DNA from: Bacillota bacterium
GTDB lineage: Bacteria; Bacillota; Clostridia; Lachnospirales; Lachnospiraceae
Assembly: GCA_023439505.1 (NCBI GenBank)
Contig: JAEXNR010000007.1
Location: forward strand, 372,001 to 436,000
Direction: 5' to 3'
Length of the DNA: 64,000 bases
The notes under the pieces were generated by a model. That model made no database searches. It saw only the letters and a program-made list of their open reading frames with translations, and was not told where the DNA came from. Numbering within the stretch: the stretch's first letter is position 1; each line of letters opens with the position of its first letter. Shown piece after piece: positions 34,041 to 41,339 of this stretch. The translations under genes and the position numbers were made by a program.

Positions 34041-34931
34041 ATGAATACCATACCTGCTAAAACAATTATCACATCTAAAAATGATGACAGCTGGTTTTCC
34101 ATGAATTATAATATGAATCTTTACAGGGGCTGCTGCCATGGCTGCATCTACTGTGACAGCCGCAGCTCCTGTTACCATGTGGAAGATTTTGATACGGTAA
34201 GGGCGAAGGAAAATGCCATTGAAATAGTAGAAAGTGAACTCAGAAGGAAAATAAAAACCGGTGTCATTGCAACGGGAGCCATGAGTGATCCTTATAATCC
34301 CTTCGAGCAAAAGTATCAGTTAACCAGACAAGCGCTGGAGCTGATTGACACCTATCATTTCGGAATTGCGATAGCAACAAAGAGCAACCTGATTACAAGA
34401 GATATTGACTTGTTATCAAGGATCAAAAAGCATTCTCCCGTGTTATGTAAAATTACCATCACTTCCGCAGATGATGCACTTAGCCGGATCATTGAGCCGG
34501 GGGTCTGTGAATCATCAAAACGAATGGAAGCCATTCATCAGTTATCCGATGCCGGTATCTTTACCGGAATTCTGTTGATGCCTCTGCTACCCTTTATTAC
34601 GGATACACCGGAAAATGTCAGAGAAATTGTTCACTCCGCCCATGAAAACGGGGCAAAGTTCATCTATCCGGCCTTTGGTGTTACCATGCGGGACGGTCAA
34701 AGAGAATGGCTTTATCACGAACTGGGAAATCGATTTCCGGACAAACCACTGGCTGAACTCTATCAAAAATACTATGGAAATAAGTATATGTGCAAAAGTC
34801 CCAGAGCAAAAGAATTATGGAAAGAATTTGTTACAGAATGTGATCGCTGCCACATCTTATATCAAATGGAGGATATTGTTGCCGCCTATCGAAGGAATTA
34901 TGACTATCAGCAGCTTACATTTCCCTTCTAG
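34041..34931 (+). CDS. SPL-family radical SAM protein
   Basis: A 296-residue radical SAM protein related to the SplB spore-photoproduct-lyase family but shorter. The cluster motif is GCCHGCIYC, with C31, C35 and C38 as C-x3-C-x2-C. GAMSDPYNPFEQ and ITITSADD are family blocks. Many members near this size are of unknown function and do not repair DNA; the C-terminal cysteine of true SplB is not identifiable here. AGGGAGG stands seven bases before the start. It follows the GyrI-like gene by 64 bases and may be part of the same transcript, which would link it to the WYL regulator. Confidence 0.88.
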   Translation: MNTIPAKTIITSKNDDSWFSMNYNMNLYRGCCHGCIYCDSRSSCYHVEDFDTVRAKENAIEIVESELRRKIKTGVIATGAMSDPYNPFEQKYQLTRQALELIDTYHFGIAIATKSNLITRDIDLLSRIKKHSPVLCKITITSADDALSRIIEPGVCESSKRMEAIHQLSDAGIFTGILLMPLLPFITDTPENVREIVHSAHENGAKFIYPAFGVTMRDGQREWLYHELGNRFPDKPLAELYQKYYGNKYMCKSPRAKELWKEFVTECDRCHILYQMEDIVAAYRRNYDYQQLTFPF

Positions 34932-35062
34932 GAAAATGCCGAAATCATCTTCTTCTATCTATAAGCAGATATTCCCGCTTTAAGTAATTTGTTAACCAAC
35001 TCTCTTAGCAGATAATTTTCATACCATTCTTCTGGTCCTCTGCTATCATTTGTAGATAATAA

Positions 35063-35138
35063 TACGGGGTGTCATAACGTCATTGCCTCTAACGCTCCAG
35101 CTTCGTTTTATCGGCATAACATAATAACACCCCGTATA
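35063..35138 (-). terminator. Large stem-loop after thrS
   Basis: ATACGGGGTGT (35063-35073) and ACACCCCGTAT (35128-35138) are perfect 11-base arms around a 54-base loop. On the minus strand the last arm is followed by TATTATTAT. The hairpin separates two converging genes and is the likely end of the thrS transcript. Confidence 0.6.
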
Positions 35139-35156
35139 CTAATTCGCTTTTTATCC

Positions 35157-37121
35157 TTATTTATTTTCAGCTACCACTTCAATTTTCCGGATTTCCTTTG
35201 ATCTGATTTCTTTACAGATATCTGCAATGAAGGTATCCAGGGATTTCTGGCCTTCGTCTCCAAGGAAACGGCTTCTTACGGAAACTACCTTCTCTTCTTC
35301 TTCCTTTTGTCCCACAACCAGCATGTAAGGAAGGCGATCCAGTCTTGCTTCTCTGATTTTATAACCAATCTTCTCGGCTCTTTCATCTACGGTTACAAGA
35401 ACACCGTTCTTTTGGAGTTCCTCTTTTACTTTATTGGCATAATCATGATACTTCTCAGAGATCGGTAACACTCTTACCTGCTCCGGACTTAACCAGGTAG
35501 GGAATAATCCGGCATATTTTTCAATCAGCCAGGCAAGGGTTCTCTCATAGCATCCGATACTTGTTCTGTGAATGATAAAGGGACGTTTTTTCTCTCCGTT
35601 GGCATCGATATAGAACATATCAAAGCGCTCAGCAAGAGCAAAATCCAACTGAATGGTAATCATAGTATCTTCCTTACCATATACATTCTTCGCCTGAATA
35701 TCAAGCTTCGGTCCATAAAAGGCTGCTTCTCCTTCTTCTTCCGTAAAGGTCAGCCCCAGGTGATTCAGGATTTCTCTCATCCTGTTTTGTGTCTTTTCCC
35801 ATTGCTCTGCATCTCCAAGGTACTTGCTCTTATTATTGGGATCCCATTTGGAGAAACGATAGGTCACATCATCTTCCACGCCCAGCGTCTTTAAGCAGTA
35901 TCTGGCAAGATCAAGGCACCCTGCAAATTCTTCTTCCACCTGCTCCGGTGTTACAATCAGATGACCTTCTGATATGGTAAACTGTCTGACACGGGTTAGT
36001 CCGTGCATCTCGCCGGAATCCTCATTCCGAAAGAGGGTTGAGGTCTCACCATAACGACAAGGCAGATCACGGTAACTTTTTTGACTCTGCTTATAAACAT
36101 AGTACTGGAACGGACAGGTCATAGGGCGAAGAGCAAATACTTCCGCGTTCTCATCATTTTCATCACCAAGGACAAACATTCCTTCTTTATAATGACCCCA
36201 GTGATCTGATATTACATACAAATCCTTCTTTGCCATCAGAGGTGTCTTGGTTCTCATATACCCACGGCGTTCCTCCTCATCTTCAATCCATCTTTGCAGT
36301 GTCTGAATGATCTTGGTACCCTTAGGCATAATCAACGGCAGTCCCTGACCAATCACATCCACCGTAGTGAAAAGCTCCATTTCCCGACCCAGTTTATTAT
36401 GGTCACGTTTTTTAATATCCTCGAGATGAGCAAGATATTCTTCCAGCTCTGCATTCTTGGTATACGCCGTTCCGTAAACTCTGGTCAGCATTTTATTCTT
36501 CTCTGATCCTCTCCAATAAGCACCGGAGGAGGAGATTAATTTGATTGCCTTAATTCCCTTGGTACTCATTAAGTGAGGGCCTGCACAAAGATCTACAAAA
36601 TCTCCCTGCTGATAGAAGGAAAGCTGAGCATCTTCGGGAAGATCCTCGATCAGCTGTACCTTATAAGGCTCTCCTTTTTCCTGCATCAAAGCAATCGCTT
36701 CTTCTCTGGGCAGTGTGAAGCGAACCAGGGAATCGCCCTCTTTGATGATTTTCTTCATTTCTTTCTCTAATTCATCGAGCGCCGCACGGTCAAAGGGTTC
36801 ACAGTCAAAATCATAGTAGAAGCCTGTGTCAATGGATGGTCCGATGGCAAGCTTGGCATTGGGATATAATCTTTTTACCGCCTGTGCAAGTACGTGGGAG
36901 ATGGTATGTCGGTAAGCCGCCTTTCCTGCCTCGTCATTGAAGGTAAGTATATTTAAATCACTGTCTCCCTCAACTACTGTTCTAAGATCCACTACCTTAC
37001 CATTCAGTTCACCGGCACAAGCCATTCTTGCCAGTCCTTCACTGATATCACTTGCAATTTCGAATACTGTCATGGATTTATCGTATTCTTTTACTGATCC
37101 GTCTTTTAATGTTATTTTCAT
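35157..37121 (-). CDS. thrS: Threonyl-tRNA synthetase
   Basis: A 654-residue class II synthetase that charges tRNA(Thr). It has an N-terminal TGS domain (residues 1-62), the editing domain with HTISHVLAQAV and the metal-binding SAD part, the catalytic core with RPMTCPFQYYVYK, the motif-2 region RYGETSTLFRNEDSGEMHG, the motif-3 region RTSIGCYERTLAWLIEKY, and the anticodon-binding C-terminus. All are full length. GGAGAAAAAA precedes the ATG. A T-box leader of about 290 bases precedes it, so expression should rise when tRNA(Thr) is uncharged. Confidence 0.98.
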   Translation of the reverse strand: MKITLKDGSVKEYDKSMTVFEIASDISEGLARMACAGELNGKVVDLRTVVEGDSDLNILTFNDEAGKAAYRHTISHVLAQAVKRLYPNAKLAIGPSIDTGFYYDFDCEPFDRAALDELEKEMKKIIKEGDSLVRFTLPREEAIALMQEKGEPYKVQLIEDLPEDAQLSFYQQGDFVDLCAGPHLMSTKGIKAIKLISSSGAYWRGSEKNKMLTRVYGTAYTKNAELEEYLAHLEDIKKRDHNKLGREMELFTTVDVIGQGLPLIMPKGTKIIQTLQRWIEDEEERRGYMRTKTPLMAKKDLYVISDHWGHYKEGMFVLGDENDENAEVFALRPMTCPFQYYVYKQSQKSYRDLPCRYGETSTLFRNEDSGEMHGLTRVRQFTISEGHLIVTPEQVEEEFAGCLDLARYCLKTLGVEDDVTYRFSKWDPNNKSKYLGDAEQWEKTQNRMREILNHLGLTFTEEEGEAAFYGPKLDIQAKNVYGKEDTMITIQLDFALAERFDMFYIDANGEKKRPFIIHRTSIGCYERTLAWLIEKYAGLFPTWLSPEQVRVLPISEKYHDYANKVKEELQKNGVLVTVDERAEKIGYKIREARLDRLPYMLVVGQKEEEEKVVSVRSRFLGDEGQKSLDTFIADICKEIRSKEIRKIEVVAENK

Positions 37122-37164
37122 TTTTTTCTCCTTTCAGATGATACAAGTCAAATTCACACTTGTG

Positions 37165-37455
37165 ATTCGTAATTCTTTCAATAAAAAAAGCTCTTCTCTT
37201 TCGATCTGTAACTATTACAAATCGAAAGGGACGAGCGTATGTTATACGTCGCGGTTCCACCCTTTTTGGTGTGCATTCACCCACTTCATTCTGATTGATA
37301 ACGGAATCACCGAACCGGATTGGGGTCACTCGGAGTTAGTTTTCATATGCTTCCCTTTAAGATATTTTCACCATTCCATATCTCTCTCTGTAAATTTTCA
37401 CATATTACTTATCTCGTCAACGTTTTAAATAAAATATAAAAGCATTTTATCTGCT
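37165..37455 (-). promoter_or_regulatory. T-box leader of thrS
   Basis: The minus-strand leader contains GGGTGGAACCGCG (37250-37262), the conserved T-box core. An upstream Stem I region begins GACGAGATAAGTAATATGTG, and AACTAACTCCGAGTGACC lies in the 3' side with threonine codons ACT and ACC as specifier candidates. Uncharged tRNA(Thr) should stabilise the antiterminator. Which codon is the specifier I cannot settle by eye. Confidence 0.93.
37183..37236 (-). terminator. T-box attenuator hairpin
   Basis: On the minus strand GCTC and CTTTCGAT pair with ATCGAAAG and GAGC around a short loop, followed by TTTTTTT. It competes with the T-box antiterminator. Confidence 0.88.
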
Positions 37456-37462
37456 AAAATTC

Positions 37463-37490
37463 ATTATAACATTCTAAACTATATTGTCAA
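37463..37490 (-). promoter_or_regulatory. thrS promoter
   Basis: On the minus strand TTGACA (37485-37490), 16 bases and TATAAT (37463-37468). Transcription should start near 37456, the start of the T-box leader. Confidence 0.85.
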
Positions 37491-37582
37491 GATGAAACTG
37501 TTGAGAATATTTCTTGTCAATTTTTTATTGGCTATTCATTCCCCACATAATAATGAGGTGAACCAATAGAGCAAATGTATAT

Positions 37583-37611
37583 TTGATAATCCGATATTGC
37601 CGTGTTATAAT
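37583..37611 (+). promoter_or_regulatory. Promoter of the aldose epimerase gene
   Basis: TTGATA (37583-37588), 17 bases and TATAAT (37606-37611), 36 bases before the start codon. Confidence 0.75.
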
Positions 37612-37647
37612 ACTTAAAACAATAACAATAACCATCAGGAGGCAGAC

Positions 37648-38544
37648 ATGTCGGAATATCTACTAAAGAATGAGAAATTAACAATTACGGTGAATGACCT
37701 TGGAGCGGAGTTAACCTCCCTTTTGGATCCTCGTACAAATACAGAATATTTATGGAATGCGGATCCCGCTTATTGGAAGCGTTATTCTCCTGTCCTTTTT
37801 CCTTTTGTGGGAAGTCTGCAAAATAAATCTTACCAGGATCAGGGAGTAGAATATTCCATGTCACAGCACGGTTTTGCAAGAGATATGGTATTTACCTTAA
37901 AAGAACAAAGGGACAACACGATTTGGTTTTACCTGGAGGCTACAGAGGAAACGCTAAACGTCTACCCTTATCCATTCGTACTTGAAATCGGTTATGAATT
38001 AACCGATCGCAAGGTGAAGGTTCTTTGGAAGGTTACGAATCCCGGAACAAATGACTTACATTTTTCCCTTGGCGCACACCCTGGTTTTATGTGTCCCCTT
38101 CACTCCGGTGAAGAACAAAGTGATTATTATATCGGCTTTGATACCAATCAACCCCTTCATTATATGCTGATTAACGAGAAAGGTCTCCTTCAAAAAAAGC
38201 CCTTTGAGGCTCAGGATACTCTGATGACAGACAGTGACGGTTTCCTCCCCATTCGTTCCGACTTATTTGACCGGGATGCGCTCATCATAGAACAAGATCA
38301 GTCCCACCGTGTATTTCTGGCCGGACCTGACCGAAAACCGTATCTTGGTGTCAGCTTTGAAGCCCCTTTGTTTGGCCTGTGGTCTCCGGCAAAGAAAAAT
38401 GCGCCTTTTGTTTGCATCGAGCCCTGGTATGGACGCTGTGACAGTGCAGAGTTTCATGGTACGCTAAAGGAGCGGGATTACACGAATCACTTAGCTCCGG
38501 GACAGATCTTCGAGGCAGCTTATGAGATTGAAATAATAAAATAG
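37648..38544 (+). CDS. Aldose 1-epimerase family protein
   Basis: A 298-residue protein with the galactose-mutarotase fold, of the LacX/YeaD-like group. It should interconvert alpha and beta anomers of an aldose or hexose phosphate in the cytoplasm. The catalytic histidine is in LGAHPGFMCPLH and the catalytic glutamate in FEAPLFGLWSP; the early ELTSLLDPRTNTEYLW block is typical. AGGAGG lies five bases before the ATG. It is followed, 17 bases later, by a small membrane-protein gene on the same transcript. No sugar-specific gene is adjacent, so the substrate is open. Confidence 0.9.
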   Translation: MSEYLLKNEKLTITVNDLGAELTSLLDPRTNTEYLWNADPAYWKRYSPVLFPFVGSLQNKSYQDQGVEYSMSQHGFARDMVFTLKEQRDNTIWFYLEATEETLNVYPYPFVLEIGYELTDRKVKVLWKVTNPGTNDLHFSLGAHPGFMCPLHSGEEQSDYYIGFDTNQPLHYMLINEKGLLQKKPFEAQDTLMTDSDGFLPIRSDLFDRDALIIEQDQSHRVFLAGPDRKPYLGVSFEAPLFGLWSPAKKNAPFVCIEPWYGRCDSAEFHGTLKERDYTNHLAPGQIFEAAYEIEIIK

Positions 38545-38561
38545 TTACGAGGAGGAATAGA

Positions 38562-38798
38562 ATGAAAAGAACTATGATAGGTATTGCTTTATTGTTCATT
38601 TCAATGATATCTAATATTATAATATTAATTTTTGCCTCACAAATAGCTTCAAATCTGACGGAATGGTATACCGCTCAAGGTAAGTTTATGACTGCATTAT
38701 CTGAATATGGGCTTCTGGTGCCTTATATTCTAACTTATATCTTTATAGTATTAAGTATCTTGATATTAGTAAAAGAATATTTTTCCAAGGATAATTAA
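38562..38798 (+). CDS. Small membrane protein (78 aa)
   Basis: A 78-residue protein with two predicted membrane helices at about residues 5-28 (IGIALLFISMISNIIILIFA) and 50-70 (LVPYILTYIFIVLSILILV), joined by a short polar loop with EWYTAQGKF. A GAGGAGG site is well placed. I recognise no family. The location right after the epimerase gene and before a terminator makes it part of a two-gene unit. Confidence 0.8.
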   Translation: MKRTMIGIALLFISMISNIIILIFASQIASNLTEWYTAQGKFMTALSEYGLLVPYILTYIFIVLSILILVKEYFSKDN

Positions 38799-38815
38799 AT
38801 AAACGATTACCAAAA

Positions 38816-38839
38816 TAGCAGAGAACTACTTCTCTGCTA
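38816..38839 (+). terminator. Terminator after epimerase unit
   Basis: TAGCAGAGAA and TTCTCTGCTA are perfect ten-base arms with a four-base loop, followed by TAATTTTAT. The U-tract is modest. Confidence 0.7.
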
Positions 38840-38861
38840 TAATTTTATGATTCTTTTCAGT

Positions 38862-39542
38862 TTATTTTGCGGAAGGGAAAAACGGTCTCAGGGTAGCAGC
38901 TACATTGGAAATGGGCATTGTCTGTAAAATGATTTTACCGGGTCCGGTAACCACCGTGTTAAAAACGCCCTCTCCACCAAACAGCATATTCTTCACACCG
39001 GGAACGGTCTGTATCTCCATGGTACAGCTATCAGACATGGCTGCCAGATAACCGGTGTCCACTACAATGGACTGGCCGGGCGAAAGAACATATTCTGCTG
39101 CAGAACCGTCAATCTCAATAAAGGCAATTCCTCTGCCGGAAAGCCGCTGCATAATAAAACCTTCTCCACCAAATAAACCTGCTCCAAGCTTCTTTTGAAA
39201 ATGAAGAGACAACTCCACCCTGTCTTCCGATGCTAAAAATGCGGATTTTTGTACAATCATCTGATTACCGGGGGATATTTCAAGGGCTCTGATGGAACCC
39301 GGGAAGCTGGAAGCAAAGGCGATCATTCCTTCTCCACCCATCGCGGTATATCTGTTTTGAAAAATGGAATCACCGGAAAACATTCTTCCCAGGGCTTTTC
39401 CGATTCCCCCGTTGGTTGACGTTTCCATTTTCATATTCGGGCTCATCCAGCTCATTGAGCCTCTCTCCGTGATCATCGTCTCCCCGCCGCTCAAGTGGCA
39501 GATTACGACTGGAAGAGGTTCTCCGTTAATTTCATACCTCAT
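38862..39542 (-). CDS. AIM24 / TIGR00266 family protein
   Basis: A 226-residue protein of the TIGR00266 (AIM24) family, a beta-rich fold that forms trimers and has no proven catalytic activity. The repeated glycine-rich strands (ERGSMSWMSPNMKMET, GAGLFGGEGFIMQRLSG, KNMLFGGEGVFNTVVTGPGK) are diagnostic. GGAGG stands ten bases before the start. It is a single gene; the family is often associated with tellurite or membrane stress loci, but the neighbours here give no clue. Confidence 0.9.
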   Translation of the reverse strand: MRYEINGEPLPVVICHLSGGETMITERGSMSWMSPNMKMETSTNGGIGKALGRMFSGDSIFQNRYTAMGGEGMIAFASSFPGSIRALEISPGNQMIVQKSAFLASEDRVELSLHFQKKLGAGLFGGEGFIMQRLSGRGIAFIEIDGSAAEYVLSPGQSIVVDTGYLAAMSDSCTMEIQTVPGVKNMLFGGEGVFNTVVTGPGKIILQTMPISNVAATLRPFFPSAK

Positions 39543-39695
39543 ATCATCTGTACCTCCGATTTCATTTGATTTGTTAAAACCACGCTTTAATCTTTATGTA
39601 TTTCATATAGTTTCATTATAGTATTCTCCGGTAATAATTTCAATTCATTTACTTTTTTTTAATCCATTTCTAAAGAAAACCGGTTACTTTTGGGT

Positions 39696-39725
39696 AAAAA
39701 AAACCTTTCACATTAACGTGAAAGG
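39696..39725 (-). terminator. Terminator after M16 peptidase gene
   Basis: On the minus strand CCTTTCAC and GTGAAAGG pair over a six-base loop and are followed by TTTTTTTT. A textbook intrinsic terminator. Confidence 0.92.
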
Positions 39726-39740
39726 CTCCTTCCGGTTAGA

Positions 39741-41003
39741 TCAATTGGATGATACTGCCTGCAACAGTCCGGTGTCTTTTAAATTGCCTACCAGAGAAAT
39801 GGAGCAATTATCAAAATCCAGGTAACGGTTTGAAAATTCCTTAACCTGCTCCAATGTAACGTGTTCAATCTCAGAAATAATTTCATCCAGTGATATGATT
39901 CTTCCCCGATTTAAGATTGCTTTACCGTTGGAATTCATTTTACTCTTCGCACTTTCACTGCCAAGTATGAGCTCTGTCTTAATCTGTTCCTTTGTCATCT
40001 GCAGTTCTTCCCCGGTGATTCCCTTTTTCTTCATCTGGCTAATAATCTGATTTATCTTCTTCATGACAGTATTGGTCTGCGCTGGATTCATAGCCGCATA
40101 GATATGGAGCAATCCTGTCTCCCGGTAAGAGCTTCCATAAGAATATATGGAATAGGTCAGTCCGCTGTTTTCCCTGATTTTCTGAAATAATCTTGAATTG
40201 ATACTTCCCCCAAGTACTGAATTCAGGATGGATAGCACATAGCGTTCCTGGGAAAGATAAGAAATACAGTCAAATGCAATATTCAGATGCAGCTGCTCAA
40301 TATCCTTTTCCTTTTTACATACTACCCGGTTATACTCGGGTCTACCGGCATTACTGATCTTCTGACTGCTCTTCTCTTTGATTATCCCGAATTTTTCTTC
40401 CAGTAACTCCAGGGTTTTTACTTCATCGAAATTCCCTGCAACAGAGATGATCATATTCTCTCCTGTATAATAGGTATCCAAAAATTCCAGGATTTGCTCC
40501 CTGCTTACGCCGCGGACAATCTTTTTTGTTCCGGAAATCAAATACCCCAGCGGATGATCCTTCCATACTCTTTGCTGCAGCATCTCATGAACCAGATCTT
40601 CCGGTGAATCATCATACATATCAATTTCTTCCAGAATAACCCCCTTTTCCTTCTTCAGGGATTTCTCGTCAATCAGGGAATGATTCAACATATCTGCAAT
40701 GATATCAATCGCGATGGGAAGATGTTCACTTAATGTGGTGGCATAATAAGAAGTGCATTCCTTACTGGTAAAGGCATTCATGTTGCCGCCGATCCTGGCC
40801 ATCTCGTCAGCGATCATTTTTGCATTTCGTTTCTCTGTCCCCTTAAACAACATATGTTCTATCATATGAGCGATTCCGTTATTGCTGTCATCTTCATTGA
40901 CAGAACCAACCCTGACCCATACACCGATGGAGCTACTTTGTAAGTAGGGTAAGGCTTCGGTAACCACTGTAATCTTATTAGATAATTGACTTATATTAAT
41001 CAT
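39741..41003 (-). CDS. M16 family zinc peptidase
   Basis: A 420-residue M16 metallopeptidase, like YmxG/PqqL of Firmicutes. The inverted zinc motif HMIEH has H46, E49 and H50, and the third ligand Glu lies in EKGVILEEIDMYDD. The length is that of a single pair of M16 domains. The C-terminal half contains the R/Y pair region (ENSGLTYSIYSYGSSYRETG) typical of the B part. I prefer the start at 41003, since AGGAGAGG is upstream; the longer frame from 41066 has no site. In Bacillus ymxG is near pnp; here it is 4 kb away from it. Probably acts on small peptides. Confidence 0.9.
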   Translation of the reverse strand: MINISQLSNKITVVTEALPYLQSSSIGVWVRVGSVNEDDSNNGIAHMIEHMLFKGTEKRNAKMIADEMARIGGNMNAFTSKECTSYYATTLSEHLPIAIDIIADMLNHSLIDEKSLKKEKGVILEEIDMYDDSPEDLVHEMLQQRVWKDHPLGYLISGTKKIVRGVSREQILEFLDTYYTGENMIISVAGNFDEVKTLELLEEKFGIIKEKSSQKISNAGRPEYNRVVCKKEKDIEQLHLNIAFDCISYLSQERYVLSILNSVLGGSINSRLFQKIRENSGLTYSIYSYGSSYRETGLLHIYAAMNPAQTNTVMKKINQIISQMKKKGITGEELQMTKEQIKTELILGSESAKSKMNSNGKAILNRGRIISLDEIISEIEHVTLEQVKEFSNRYLDFDNCSISLVGNLKDTGLLQAVSSN

Positions 41004-41083
41004 GCGATATCTATCCTCTCCTATCCATGCTCTGATACCAACATGAATATTACCCGATTCTATCATATTTTAAGGGTATTATC

Positions 41084-41339
41084 AATATTCAATAAAAAGG
41101 CATTTCTCCATGATCTTCTATTTCATTGCTGTTTATACCCCGTTCAAAGTCAGGAATATTACTTCAACAAATAATCCCGAAGGGGGGGCAGCTCACGTCT
41201 CGTTTGCCTATAATAAACCACCCGACATAATACAGGCTGCCCCCTCAGATCAACTTCACTGAAAGGACAGCCTCTACTGTTCTGTACTCTACTGTTCTGT
41301 ACTCTACTATTCTGTACTGTTTCCTAATGGAACGTGTAT
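41084..41339. other. Intergenic region with hairpin and short repeats
   Basis: The 336-bp gap before the M16 start holds an inverted repeat GGGGGCAGC (41184-41192) / GCTGCCCCC (41236-41244) and three copies of a 15-bp unit CTCTACTGTTCTGTA at 41272-41316. No gene is seen. The hairpin probably marks the end of the MacB-like gene's transcript. Confidence 0.6.
41272..41316. repeat. 15-bp tandem repeat, three copies
   Basis: CTCTACTGTTCTGTA occupies 41272-41286, 41287-41301 and, with one change, 41302-41316, just after the stop of the MacB-like gene. Confidence 0.85.

Noticed and set aside
37078..37329. 83-residue minus-strand frame upstream of thrS
   Set aside because: It reads through the T-box core and attenuator, which explain this sequence better.
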